Of a DNA stretch of 64,000 bases, positions 26,159 through 34,580 are shown in pieces. The DNA comes from Chloroflexota bacterium (GTDB taxonomy: Bacteria; Chloroflexota; Limnocylindria; Limnocylindrales; CSP1-4), in the NCBI GenBank assembly GCA_919901745.1, contig CAKKPP010000008.1:1-64000 (forward strand). Reading direction: 5' to 3'. Made by a program: the position numbers and the translations under genes. Below the pieces are notes generated by a model that did no database searches, had not been told where the DNA came from, and worked only from the letters and a program-made list of their open reading frames with translations. Numbering within the stretch: the first letter of the stretch is position 1; each line of letters begins with the position of its first letter.

Positions 26159-26172
26159 TGCAATCGGTTGCG
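26159..26172. promoter_or_regulatory. LacI-type operator of the lacI-transporter operon
   Basis: TGCAATCGGTTGCG fits the LacI-family core TGCAANCGNTTGCA at 13 of 14 positions and resembles the site at 12297-12316. It overlaps the predicted start of transcription on the minus strand, which is classic for autorepression. It also lies upstream of the divergent PHP-domain gene. Confidence 0.7.
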
Positions 26173-26176
26173 CAGG

Positions 26177-26206
26177 AAGCTAGCATACGGCGACAACCAG
26201 CGTCAA
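26177..26206 (-). promoter_or_regulatory. Promoter of the lacI-transporter operon
   Basis: Read on the minus strand, TTGACG (26206-26201) and TAGCTT (26182-26177) are separated by 18 bp. The expected start, near 26170, falls inside the LacI-type operator. Confidence 0.5.
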
Positions 26207-26231
26207 CGAGTTTGGGCGCGAGGACCGTGTC

Positions 26232-26273
26232 ATGACAGGAGCAACCGCGCTGAAATCGGCCGGATTCCGATGA
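26232..26273 (+). CDS. 13-codon upstream frame coupled to the PHP-domain gene
   Basis: ATG 26232 has GAGGA 7 nt upstream and reads 13 codons (MTGATALKSAGFR) to a TGA at 26271-26273. That stop overlaps the ATGATG start of the next gene, which has no ribosome site of its own. Translational coupling is the simplest reading; the peptide itself resembles nothing I know. Confidence 0.4.
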   Translation: MTGATALKSAGFR

Positions 26274-28861
26274 TGGCGCCACGGGTCGCGCCGCGAGCAT
26301 CGCCACAGGCCACGCCGGTCGACTTGCGGCGGCTACGGAACTTCAGCCAAGACGACCTCGCCGCCCGGCTCCACCCCGCGTACCGTGAGCCTCTCGGACG
26401 CATCCCATCCGGCCGACAGGTGTTCCGCGGGCTGCCATTCCTGCTTGCCGGATCGAGGGCCGGGCGCCGCTGGCTGGCGCTCGACCGTCCCGTCGACGTG
26501 GACCTTCGCTCGCACGGGCCGGCCAGTCACGTCGTCATCGCCCATTTCTGCGACGCCTGGCGCGAACCGGACGGAGGTCGACCCGCCGACCTGCCGATCG
26601 GCTGGGTGACGCCGGTGGGCCAGGATCTCGCCCGGTACGATCTCGAATCGGTCAACGGGCGCCACGCCGGCGGTGCCGTCAGGCGGAGATTCGAGATCAA
26701 CGAGGGCATCATCGGCTGGGGGCAGGGAGCCTTCGCCGCCCGGCCGGACAAGCTCGACCAGCCGCTCGAATGGAGCGGTCCGCTTCCGCGCCAGGAACCG
26801 GCGCGCTACTCGGCGCCCGGCGAGGCCGGCCTGCTGGCGGTCCTGCCAGGATCCTGGGGCCCGGCCCAGACCGGCGTGGCCGACAGCGTTCCGAGCCCGA
26901 CCGACGACATCGTCCTGTGGCTCCACGAGATCGCAGTCCCCGGCGGCTCCTCCAGGCTGGCCCGGCTTCACCTGGAGCCGATGGCCTCGCTCGACGATGG
27001 GGCCGGCGTCGTCATCGCGGCGATCACGCTCTTCAACGGGACCGGATCGCCGCTCGAGCTCGAGCCGAGGCGGACCCTGCGGGTCGCGGGGCACCGCTCG
27101 ATCGATGTCGACCTCGGTCAGGTCATCCGGGAGCGCCCCGCACCGGAGCCGGCGGAGTCTGGCGGCTGGCCGACGGGGTCCATCGCCGGCTGGGGCAACC
27201 CCCGCGGTACGGCCGCGGCGGCGGCCACGCTCGTCGATGTCGCCATGGCACCCGACGCGACGATCACTCTCGACGGGCAGGACGTGCCGGTACGCCGGCT
27301 GCCGGCAACCGGCCGCCGGCAGCGCTACGGCGCCGTCACGATCGAAGCGCTGCCGCTCCCCAACCGCCGGCTCGAGGTCGAGATCGTCGACGCCGCGACC
27401 GGCGACCCGATGCCCGCTCGCGTCCACTTCCGCGCCGCCGACGGGCGCTACCTGCCGCCGCTCGGCCATCGCGACGAGGTGAACCCCGGGCTGAACGAGG
27501 ATGTCGGCGCCGACCTCATCCTCGGTGACACGACCTACGCCTACGTGCCGGGACGGTTCCCGATCGAGCTCCCGGCCGGGACGGTTCATGTCGAGGCGGC
27601 CCGAGGCTTCGGTTACCGGCCGCTCCGGCAATCGATCGAGGTCGACGATGTCAGGGGGCCCCTCGTCCTCGCCCTCGAGCCGGTCCCCGGACCGGTCGGC
27701 GAGGGCTGGGTGGCGGCCGACTCCCACGTCCACTTCATCTCACCGACGTCGGCACTCCTGCAGGCTCGAGCCGAGGGCGTCGAGGTCGTCAACCTCCTGG
27801 CAACCCAGTGGGGCGACCACCACACGAGCGTCGCCGACCTGCCGATCGCCGTCATGCACGATCCGTCCGACCGGCATCTCGTCGTCATGGGCAGCGAGAA
27901 CCGCCAGAACATGCTCGGTCACATCGGCCTGCTCGGCGCATCCGAGGCCGTCCTGCCGATGGCCAGCGGCGGCTCGCCGGAGGGTCGTCTCGGCGATCCA
28001 CTCGGCTGGCTCATCGCCGACTGGGCGGATGCGGTCCACGCCCAGCGCGGGCTGGCGCTGGCCGTCCACTTCCCGCTGCCGTATGCCGAAGTCGCAGCCG
28101 ACATCGTCGCCGGCAAGATCGAGGCGGTCGAGATGCAGGCACTGACACGCGGCGTCGACGGCCCCTCGATCCGCGAGTGGTATCGCTTCCTCAACTGCGG
28201 CTTCCGGCTGCCGATCGTCGGCGGTACGGACAAGATGTCGGCCGAGATCCCGCTCGGCGCGATCCGCACGTATGCCCGGCTTGTCGACGGGCAGCCGCTC
28301 TCGTTCGAGGCCTGGGCCGACGCGGTGCGGGCTGGCCGGACGTTCGTCTCTTCGGGCCCGTTCGTCTCCCTGACGGTCGAAGGCCGCGAACCCGGCGACG
28401 TCATCCAGCTCGGCAGGAACGGCGGCACCGTCGAAGTCAGGGCGGCCGCATCCGCGGCGTTGGCGGTCATGGGCGGGCTCGACCTCATTCACGATGGAGC
28501 GGTCGTCGCCTCGACGAGTGCGCGAGACGGCACGGATCGGCTGGACCTCACCGAGCGGATCTTCGTCGCCCACGGAGGCTGGCTGGCCGCGCGGGTCACC
28601 AGCGACAACGTGATCCACTCGGCCTTCGCCACGGCCATGGGTGCGCACACCTCACCGGTCTACCTCGAGGTGCCCGGCCGGCCGGCCTTCAACGCGGACG
28701 ACGCCGCGGTCATCGGAACGATCATCGACGGGTCGCGGACGTGGGTCGAATCGATCGCCACGGTCGCGTCCGCCGCGGAGCGGCGGCGGATGGTTGCTTA
28801 CTTCGAGGCCAGCCGGGCCCGCCTCGATGAGCTGATCCGCGAGCGCACGCGAGGCGTTTGA
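26270..28861 (+). CDS. Large CehA/McbA-like PHP-domain metallohydrolase
   Basis: An 863-residue protein. The N-terminal half (to about 470) is a set of beta-rich regions without a firm family. The C-terminal half is a PHP/metal-dependent hydrolase domain starting at GWVAADSHVHF (D484, H486, H488) and continuing with EVVNLLATQWGDHH, GIDAH-like positions and GTDKMSA. Such CehA/McbA-type proteins are annotated as hydrolases of carbamates and related compounds. No signal peptide is visible. It is divergent from lacI and shares its operator region, so it is probably co-regulated with the transporter. Start ATG 26270 or 26273. Confidence 0.7.
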   Translation: MMAPRVAPRASPQATPVDLRRLRNFSQDDLAARLHPAYREPLGRIPSGRQVFRGLPFLLAGSRAGRRWLALDRPVDVDLRSHGPASHVVIAHFCDAWREPDGGRPADLPIGWVTPVGQDLARYDLESVNGRHAGGAVRRRFEINEGIIGWGQGAFAARPDKLDQPLEWSGPLPRQEPARYSAPGEAGLLAVLPGSWGPAQTGVADSVPSPTDDIVLWLHEIAVPGGSSRLARLHLEPMASLDDGAGVVIAAITLFNGTGSPLELEPRRTLRVAGHRSIDVDLGQVIRERPAPEPAESGGWPTGSIAGWGNPRGTAAAAATLVDVAMAPDATITLDGQDVPVRRLPATGRRQRYGAVTIEALPLPNRRLEVEIVDAATGDPMPARVHFRAADGRYLPPLGHRDEVNPGLNEDVGADLILGDTTYAYVPGRFPIELPAGTVHVEAARGFGYRPLRQSIEVDDVRGPLVLALEPVPGPVGEGWVAADSHVHFISPTSALLQARAEGVEVVNLLATQWGDHHTSVADLPIAVMHDPSDRHLVVMGSENRQNMLGHIGLLGASEAVLPMASGGSPEGRLGDPLGWLIADWADAVHAQRGLALAVHFPLPYAEVAADIVAGKIEAVEMQALTRGVDGPSIREWYRFLNCGFRLPIVGGTDKMSAEIPLGAIRTYARLVDGQPLSFEAWADAVRAGRTFVSSGPFVSLTVEGREPGDVIQLGRNGGTVEVRAAASAALAVMGGLDLIHDGAVVASTSARDGTDRLDLTERIFVAHGGWLAARVTSDNVIHSAFATAMGAHTSPVYLEVPGRPAFNADDAAVIGTIIDGSRTWVESIATVASAAERRRMVAYFEASRARLDELIRERTRGV

Positions 28862-28874
28862 GGACGGCCCCGGG

Positions 28875-29843
28875 TCAGTCGGCCGCGAGCGTCTGCGCGA
28901 TGCCGGCGAGAGCCTCGAGGGTCTGCGGGTCGAACGGCGCCATCCAGTCGAAGACCGCGAGTGAGGCGCCCGCCTCGGCCATGGCCTCCAGCCGGTCGCT
29001 GATGGCGGAGACGGGCCCGGCGTAGTGGTTCGCCGCGGCGGTGTCGCGGGCCACGTCCGCGGGCATCCCGTGGCGCATGAGGATGGCCGCAAGGTCGCGT
29101 TGTGCCTGGCGGGTCGTCGGGCGCACGAGCGGCGGCGGTTGGCCGATCGTCCTGCGGATCGATGTCGGGTCCCGACCGATCGCCGCGCAATGCTCGTCGA
29201 GGACCCCGTTCAGGCGGGCGAACTCGGCCGGATCGTTGCCATCGGCGTTCCACCAGTCCGCGTGACGGGCGACGATCCGCAGCGTCCGCTTCTCGCCCGA
29301 GCCACCGATGACCAGCGGCAGCCTCGACTGGAGAGGCGGTGGGTCGTTGACCGCGTCGTCGGCCGAGTACCAGGTGCCGGCCATGCTCACGCGCTCACCG
29401 TCGAGCAGCCCTCGGCAGATCGCGGCCGCCTCGGCCAGGCGGTCCAGGCGCTCTCCAACGCCCGGAAAGGCGATGCCATACATGCGGTGATCGCGCTCGT
29501 GCCAGCCGGCCCCGATCCCGAGAACGGCCCGGCCCCCCGATGCATGGTCGAGAGCCGTCGCCATCCGGACGAGAAGACCAGGGTTCCGGTAGGCCGCCCC
29601 GGAGACGAGGCATCCGAGCCGGACCCGCGAGGTGACCGCCGCCCAGCCACCCAGGACCGACCAGCCCTCGAAGATCGGCCCGTCGACCGGGCCGCCCACC
29701 GACTCCGGGCCCAGAGCGGGAAAGAAGTGGTCGTTCGACCACAGCGATTCGAAGCCCAGTCCGTCGATCGATCGGCCGGCATCCATGAGGTCGGCCCAGG
29801 CAACGTGACTCGCCCAGACCTGGAGGCCGATCGCAATGCTCAT
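28875..29843 (-). CDS. LLM-class flavin-dependent oxidoreductase
   Basis: A luciferase-like monooxygenase-fold enzyme of 322 residues, probably using F420 or FMN. The N-terminus GLGFESLWSNDHFFPALG, the central LGCLVSGAAYRNPGLLVRMATALDHASGGRAVLGIGAGW and the later LPLVIGGSGEKRTLRIVARHADWWN are hallmarks of the F420-dependent subgroup. It ends 13 bp from the convergent PHP gene and has no operon partner. The substrate cannot be inferred. Confidence 0.82.
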   Translation of the reverse strand: MSIAIGLQVWASHVAWADLMDAGRSIDGLGFESLWSNDHFFPALGPESVGGPVDGPIFEGWSVLGGWAAVTSRVRLGCLVSGAAYRNPGLLVRMATALDHASGGRAVLGIGAGWHERDHRMYGIAFPGVGERLDRLAEAAAICRGLLDGERVSMAGTWYSADDAVNDPPPLQSRLPLVIGGSGEKRTLRIVARHADWWNADGNDPAEFARLNGVLDEHCAAIGRDPTSIRRTIGQPPPLVRPTTRQAQRDLAAILMRHGMPADVARDTAAANHYAGPVSAISDRLEAMAEAGASLAVFDWMAPFDPQTLEALAGIAQTLAAD

Positions 29844-29893
29844 GACCCGGCGATCGTAGCGCGCTCAGCCGACCGCCGAACGATGTGACCGCG

Positions 29894-29923
29894 TTGTACG
29901 AGCGCCGTGGGTCACGCTAGAAT
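29894..29923 (+). promoter_or_regulatory. Promoter of tRNA-Gly
   Basis: TTGTAC (29894-29899) and TAGAAT (29918-29923) with an 18-bp spacer lie 28 bp before the mature tRNA start. Confidence 0.55.
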
Positions 29924-29951
29924 CGACAAGCGCCGCGCATCGGCGCGCCGA

Positions 29952-30027
29952 GCGGGAGTAGCTCAGTCGGCAGAGCGTCTGCTTCCCAAGCAGAAGGTCG
30001 CGAGTTCGAACCTCGTCTCCCGCTCCA
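29952..30027 (+). tRNA. tRNA-Gly (CCC)
   Basis: A full cloverleaf of 76 nt including an encoded CCA. The acceptor stem is GCGGGAG/CTCCCGC, the D-arm GCTC...GAGC, and the anticodon stem TCTGC/GCAGA with loop TTCCCAA. The T-arm is GCGAG-TTCGAAC-CTCGT. The anticodon CCC (29985-29987) reads GGG glycine codons, common in this GC-rich genome. Confidence 0.95.
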
Positions 30028-30071
30028 CATTCCGTGGCCGCACGACCAACACGTTCTGCTACCGTTCGCCG

Positions 30072-31112
30072 ATGCCGCGTGCGCTCCCTCGTCGCCTCGC
30101 CGTCCTGGCGACGGTTCTGGCGCTCATCCTCTCGGCATGCGGCACCGCGCCATCAGATCGTCCATCGCAAACCACGCCGCCCCCCAGGACCTTGCTCGTC
30201 GACACCGACGTGGCGCCCGATGACCTCGTCGCCCTGGCCTTCCTGCTCAGCGCGCCCGGGGTCGATGTCGCGGCGATCACCGTCTCGGGGACTGGTGAGG
30301 CGCACTGCGCTGCGGGCGTTGGGATCGTCCTCGGTCTCCTCGAGCGGCTGGACGCACCGGAGATTCCCGTCGCGTGCGGCCGCGAGTCACCCCTGGCCGG
30401 AAACCACGCCTTTCCGGAGGCATGGCGGGCCGGCGCCGACGGAGGCTCCGGACTTGATTTGCCGGACACCGAGCGGGTCCCGTTCGATGGAAACGCGATC
30501 GGTCTGATCGCCGAGGTGGCTGCCAAGACCGATGGACTATCGATCCTGACCCTAGGTCCGCTCACCAACCTGGCCGAAGCGCTCCTCGCGGATCCCAGCC
30601 TGGTCGAGCGTATCGGCCTGCTCTACGTCATGGGCGGAGCGCTGCATGTCGCGGGCAACATCCAGGGCCCGGGGGCGCCGACCGGAAACGCAGTCGCCGA
30701 ATGGAACATCTACGTCGATCCACGCGCCGCTGCGATCGTCGTTGAACTGGGCGTCGAGCCGCGATTTGTCAGCCTCGATGGCACAAACCAGGTCCCCGTG
30801 ACGAAGGCGTTCGCCCAGCGGGTGGCGAGCGAAGCAACGGGGCCCGCGGCGCAGATCCTGGCCGACCTGTTCGCCGCCAACCCGTTCATGACCGATGGCT
30901 CCTACTACCTGTGGGATCCGCTGGCGGCCGAGCTGGCGGCAGGCTACGAGGTCGGGACGTTCAGCCCCGCGACCGTGAGTGTCGAGGAGGCCGAGGGTCC
31001 GGAATCGGGGTTCACCCGCCCGACCGACGGTTCACCAAACGTCCAGTACCTCTCCGATGCCGACCAAGCCTCGGCTGAGCACACCCTCCTCAGGATCTTG
31101 AACGGACCGTGA
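30072..31112 (+). CDS. Nucleoside hydrolase-family lipoprotein
   Basis: Inosine-uridine-preferring nucleoside hydrolase fold, 346 residues. A signal peptide ends at lipobox Cys23 (LILSAC). The calcium-binding motif DTDVAPDD (44-51) is the family signature, followed by SILTLGPLTNLAEAL and the conserved NAVAEWNIYVDPRAAAIV segment. It is exported and lipid-anchored, so it probably splits nucleosides outside the membrane for base or ribose uptake. Most characterised members are cytoplasmic, so this location is unusual. It starts 45 bp after tRNA-Gly. Confidence 0.85.
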   Translation: MPRALPRRLAVLATVLALILSACGTAPSDRPSQTTPPPRTLLVDTDVAPDDLVALAFLLSAPGVDVAAITVSGTGEAHCAAGVGIVLGLLERLDAPEIPVACGRESPLAGNHAFPEAWRAGADGGSGLDLPDTERVPFDGNAIGLIAEVAAKTDGLSILTLGPLTNLAEALLADPSLVERIGLLYVMGGALHVAGNIQGPGAPTGNAVAEWNIYVDPRAAAIVVELGVEPRFVSLDGTNQVPVTKAFAQRVASEATGPAAQILADLFAANPFMTDGSYYLWDPLAAELAAGYEVGTFSPATVSVEEAEGPESGFTRPTDGSPNVQYLSDADQASAEHTLLRILNGP

Positions 31113-31113
31113 G

Positions 31114-31185
31114 TCGGGCATGCGCGGAATCGAGATCGACGCAGCGAGCGGCACAGCCTGGGTCGAGTCCGGGGCGTGCTGTGGC
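31114..31185 (+). pseudogene. Fragment of a FAD-linked (BBE-type) oxidase, plus strand
   Basis: The frame SGMRGIEIDAASGTAWVESGA matches the piece of berberine-bridge/FAD-binding_4 oxidases that follows the GGGHS flavin loop. It begins right after the nucleoside hydrolase stop and dissolves after about 20 codons. The preceding piece of the same kind of gene lies alongside on the opposite strand. Confidence 0.5.
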
Positions 31186-31375
31186 CGCCGCCTCGGACCG
31201 CCAGAGCCGTCCCGCTGGCGAGCGAGAGCGCCAGAGTCGCCACGACATCCTGCACGTCGCGGGCCCTCACGATGGCCGCCGGATGGCGGTCGATCGCGGC
31301 ATTGTCGACCTGGCGCGCGGCCTCATAGCGCGCGTCACCGGGCAGCACGACGCGCCGCTTCAGGCGCCCCGGCAC
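31170..31375 (-). pseudogene. N-terminal fragment of a FAD-linked (BBE-type) oxidase, minus strand
   Basis: From 31375 down the minus strand the frame reads LKRRVVLPGDARYEAARQ, DRHPAAIVRARDVQDVV and AVRGGGHS, the start of a FAD-binding_4 oxidase up to its flavin-attachment loop. After GGHS the similarity stops. The next segment of the family occurs in the opposite orientation at 31114. This is a gene broken by an inversion, not a working enzyme. The stretch 31376-31549 shows no gene I can support. Confidence 0.6.
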
Positions 31376-31549
31376 GGCGAAGTCGGCGAGGGAATGGGCG
31401 GCGTGCCGAGGGCGGGATCGTGCGGCACCGAGAGCCGGAGTCTGGACGAGGCGGACCCGGCGGGAATGGCGGTTGTGGACCGCCGCGAAGTCAAGCGGGG
31501 TGGTTGACGGCGCCCAAGGCTCGAGAGGACGGCGATCGCGGGCGCGTGA

Positions 31550-32815
31550 TCATTGCCCGGCGGCCCCGAATACGAGCGCTGCATTGAGCCCGCCGAACCC
31601 GAACGACGTGGACAAGACGTGCCGGTACCTGCCGTCGCGGCCGTCGCGCAACAGGCCGGGCAGGAGCGCGAGCGCGTCCGGATCGGGATCGACCAGATTG
31701 ACCGAGGCTGGCGCCCAACCATCGCGGATGGCCAGCGCACAGATCGCGGCTTCGATGGCGCTCGAGGCGCCGAGCGGGTGCCCGTACAGCGCCTTGGTAC
31801 CGCTCACCGGGACCGTCCCCGCCCGGGCCCCAAGTGCCAGCGCGATCGCGCGCGCCTCGGCGACATCGCCGATCGCCGTCGAGGAGGCGTGAGCGTTGAC
31901 GTAATCGATCTCGGACGGATCGACGGCAGCGTCGGCCAGGGCGATTGACACGGCGCGCGCCGCCTCGACGCCATCGGCGCGAGGCTGGACCATGTGGTGC
32001 GCGTCGGAGGTCGCCCCGTACCCGAGAAGCTCGGCATACGGGACGGCTCCGCGGTGCTCCGCAACATCGGCCGCCTCCAGGACGAGGAGCGCCGCGCCCT
32101 CGCCCATGACGAACCCGTCGCGCCCCACATCAAAGGGCCGTGCGGCGTGGCCGGGGTCGTCGTTGTGGCCGCTGGACAGGGCTCGAATGATGTCGAACGC
32201 TCCGAACGCCAGCGGGCTCAGCGGGATCTCGCAGCCTCCCGCGATCGCAGCATCGACCCGACCCTCGCGCAGATCACCGAGTGCCTCGCCCAGCGCCACC
32301 GCTCCCGATGCGCACGAGTTGGCCGTCGACAGGATCGGGCCGCGGACACCCAGGGCAATCCCCAGGTTGGCCGGCGCGGCTCCGCCGAACACCGCCAGCG
32401 CGAGATTTGGAGCGACCGCGCGAATGCCGCGCGCCAGGTAACGCTCGTGCTGGCCCTCGGCATATGCGATGCCACCCAGCGCGGACCCGAGATAGATGCC
32501 GATCCGCTCCGGCGCGGCGGCCCCCCTGGCGCCCGGATCCAGGCCGGCATCTTCGAGCGCCAGCCGGCCCGAGGCGAGGCCGAACTGGCTGAACCGGTCG
32601 AGCTGACGGGCGGTTTTCGCGGGCATCCAATCGAGCGGCTCGAAGTCGTCGACCTGGGCGGCGATCTGCGAACGGAACGGGCTCGGGTCGAAGCGGTCGA
32701 TTCGTCGAACCGACGAGCGCCCGGCCCGCAGGCCGGAGCGGAACGGGTCGCGTCCGGTCCCGATCGCGCTGACGACCCCGATGCCGGTGATCCAGACCCG
32801 TCGACGCTCGCTCAT
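31550..32815 (-). CDS. Beta-ketoacyl-ACP synthase II-family ketosynthase
   Basis: A condensing enzyme of 421 residues with the FabF layout. The active-site Cys168 is in TANSCASGAVALGEA, and the two histidines are in NAHASSTAIGD and GTKALYGHPLGASS. GRDGFVMGEGAALLVLE is a further signature. It is the last gene of a four-gene minus-strand cluster with an SRPBCC protein, a FAD-dependent reductase and a methyltransferase. No ACP, ketoreductase or malonyl transferase is adjacent. That points to a specialised lipid or polyketide step rather than housekeeping fatty-acid synthesis. Confidence 0.85.
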   Translation of the reverse strand: MSERRRVWITGIGVVSAIGTGRDPFRSGLRAGRSSVRRIDRFDPSPFRSQIAAQVDDFEPLDWMPAKTARQLDRFSQFGLASGRLALEDAGLDPGARGAAAPERIGIYLGSALGGIAYAEGQHERYLARGIRAVAPNLALAVFGGAAPANLGIALGVRGPILSTANSCASGAVALGEALGDLREGRVDAAIAGGCEIPLSPLAFGAFDIIRALSSGHNDDPGHAARPFDVGRDGFVMGEGAALLVLEAADVAEHRGAVPYAELLGYGATSDAHHMVQPRADGVEAARAVSIALADAAVDPSEIDYVNAHASSTAIGDVAEARAIALALGARAGTVPVSGTKALYGHPLGASSAIEAAICALAIRDGWAPASVNLVDPDPDALALLPGLLRDGRDGRYRHVLSTSFGFGGLNAALVFGAAGQ

Positions 32816-33345
32816 GTCGGTGGATTCGTCGGATCGGGCGCTTCGGACTGCGCCACCGTGGAGGGTGCCGCGAGCGGCGCCTCGGTCAGCGCCTCGGTCA
32901 GGGCCTCGGCGAGCGCCTTGAACGTGGCCAGCGTTCGGCCCGCGATCGGCCGCGTGAAGGCACGATCGACGAAGGCCGCGAATTGGGGCAGGCGCGGCCG
33001 GAAGTCGTGGTCGATGGAGATTCGAGTGCCGGCCGCGAAGGGCTCAAGCCGCCAGGTCACGTCCATTCCCTTCGTCGGCCCGGCCACATGGACAAAGCGG
33101 AGGCGCCACGCCTCCGGCTCGGCCCACGTCCGGGCCCGCCACGCGACGAGCAGGCTCAGCCCCAGCAGGGGGACGATTGGCCGGCGGGCGACGAAGTCGG
33201 CGATGAGCGAGCCATCGGCCGCGCGCCCCACCGCACGGGAGCGAGCGTAATGCGGGAGGAGTCGCTCCCAGCGCTCCACGTCTCGGGCGAGCCGGAACAC
33301 GAGCTCGAGCGGGGCCGCCACGTCGATGGCGATCGTGCTCCGCAT
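32812..33345 (-). CDS. SRPBCC-family polyketide cyclase/aromatase-like protein
   Basis: A 177-residue START-like protein. The N-terminal STIAIDVAAPLELVFRLARDVERWERLLPHY and the later TWRLEPFAAGTRISIDHDF are typical of the cyclase/aromatase and coenzyme-Q-binding groups, which hold a hydrophobic ligand in a deep cavity. The tail after residue 145 is Ala/Thr/Pro-rich with a short ALTEALTEA repeat. It overlaps the ketosynthase start by 4 bp, so it may fold or carry the polyketide product. Confidence 0.75.
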   Translation of the reverse strand: MRSTIAIDVAAPLELVFRLARDVERWERLLPHYARSRAVGRAADGSLIADFVARRPIVPLLGLSLLVAWRARTWAEPEAWRLRFVHVAGPTKGMDVTWRLEPFAAGTRISIDHDFRPRLPQFAAFVDRAFTRPIAGRTLATFKALAEALTEALTEAPLAAPSTVAQSEAPDPTNPPT

Positions 33346-33371
33346 CGCTCAGCCGAGGTGCCGGGCCGTGG

Positions 33372-34580
33372 TCACGGCGCGAGCAGTGCGGCGAGATAAC
33401 GCGGATTGAGCACGCGACCGGCCCCGACGAGATCGCCCATGACGAGGCCCATCGTCGCACGGACCGCCGGGCGACTGGCGAGGCGTCGGGCGGCATACTC
33501 GAACAGCGCCGGCCGAGCGAGGAATGCTTGCACGAGCCACGACACGGCGTCCTTGGTCAGGAAGCGCCGCTGCATCGCCCGCTCGTAGGCGGCGAACGCG
33601 CCCCGTCCCCCGCGCGCTCGCGCCCGGATCGCTGCGGCCGCAAGTTCGGTGGAGGCAAGCGCGCGGTGGAGCCCTTCCCCGGTGAACGGGTCGAGGAACC
33701 CGGCCGCATCGCCGACCAGCAGCCAGCCGGGGCCCGCACGCCGGGTCACCCGGTGCCCGAGGGGCCAGGCGCCGACGACGCCGTCGGTGGGGCTGCCGTT
33801 GCGCCAGGCCCCCGCGTCATCAGAAGTGGCCGGGATCGCTGCGACGATCGAATCGGCGACCGCCCGTCCGCCTTGCCTGGCAAGCGCGTCCTGCCACGTT
33901 CGCCCGAGCACGATCCCCACGTTCACCAGCCCACCGGCGACCGGAGCGATCCCGACGTAGCCGTCACGCAGCAGACGCATCCGGGCATCGCGTGTGGTTG
34001 TGGGGTCCGGATCGCGGAGGTGGTAGGTCAACCCGATGCGCGGCCCGATGCGCGGCGGTCGGTCGACGCCGGCGGCCCGGGCCACGATGGATCGCAGTCC
34101 GTCGGCACCCACCACGACCCTCGCCCGGAGCCTCGCGAACTGGCCATCTGGCCCGCGCACCTGGAGCCGGCCGGCCACGGGGTCGAGCTCGGTCACGGTC
34201 CAGCCGAGCCTGAGGTCCGCCCCAGCGCGTCTCGCGAACTCGAGCAGTGCCGGATCCAGGCGTGACCGATCGAATCCGACCGCCGGCTCGCCGCCCGCGT
34301 CGGCGCCATACGTCAGCCGAAACGAGGTCCCGCCTGCCGTCTCGACCCGCATCGCCGGGATCGGTCGGGCAACGGCCAGCAGGGTCGCCGAGTTGATCCC
34401 GGCACGACGCAGCGCGGCCACCGCCGCCGGCGAGCTGAAGACGCCCCCGGCGCGCCAGCGCCATGTCGCGGCGCGCTCCAGGACCACGACCTCGTGGCGG
34501 GCGTCCGCCAGCCGGGCGGCCAGCACGGCCCCGGCCGGGCCGCCGCCGACCACGACGATCTCGACATGCTCCGCCCTCAT
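33372..34580 (-). CDS. FAD-dependent oxidoreductase, geranylgeranyl-reductase-like
   Basis: A 402-residue flavoprotein. VVVGGGPAGAVLAARLAD is the N-terminal dinucleotide motif, RVVVGADGLRSIVARAAG the central DG motif, and WLLVGDAAGFLDPFTGEGLHRAL the second FAD-binding motif. The combination occurs in geranylgeranyl reductases and aromatic hydroxylases. It overlaps the methyltransferase stop by 4 bp and lies 26 bp upstream of the SRPBCC gene. It would hydroxylate or reduce the hydrophobic product of this cluster. Confidence 0.82.
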   Translation of the reverse strand: MRAEHVEIVVVGGGPAGAVLAARLADARHEVVVLERAATWRWRAGGVFSSPAAVAALRRAGINSATLLAVARPIPAMRVETAGGTSFRLTYGADAGGEPAVGFDRSRLDPALLEFARRAGADLRLGWTVTELDPVAGRLQVRGPDGQFARLRARVVVGADGLRSIVARAAGVDRPPRIGPRIGLTYHLRDPDPTTTRDARMRLLRDGYVGIAPVAGGLVNVGIVLGRTWQDALARQGGRAVADSIVAAIPATSDDAGAWRNGSPTDGVVGAWPLGHRVTRRAGPGWLLVGDAAGFLDPFTGEGLHRALASTELAAAAIRARARGGRGAFAAYERAMQRRFLTKDAVSWLVQAFLARPALFEYAARRLASRPAVRATMGLVMGDLVGAGRVLNPRYLAALLAP

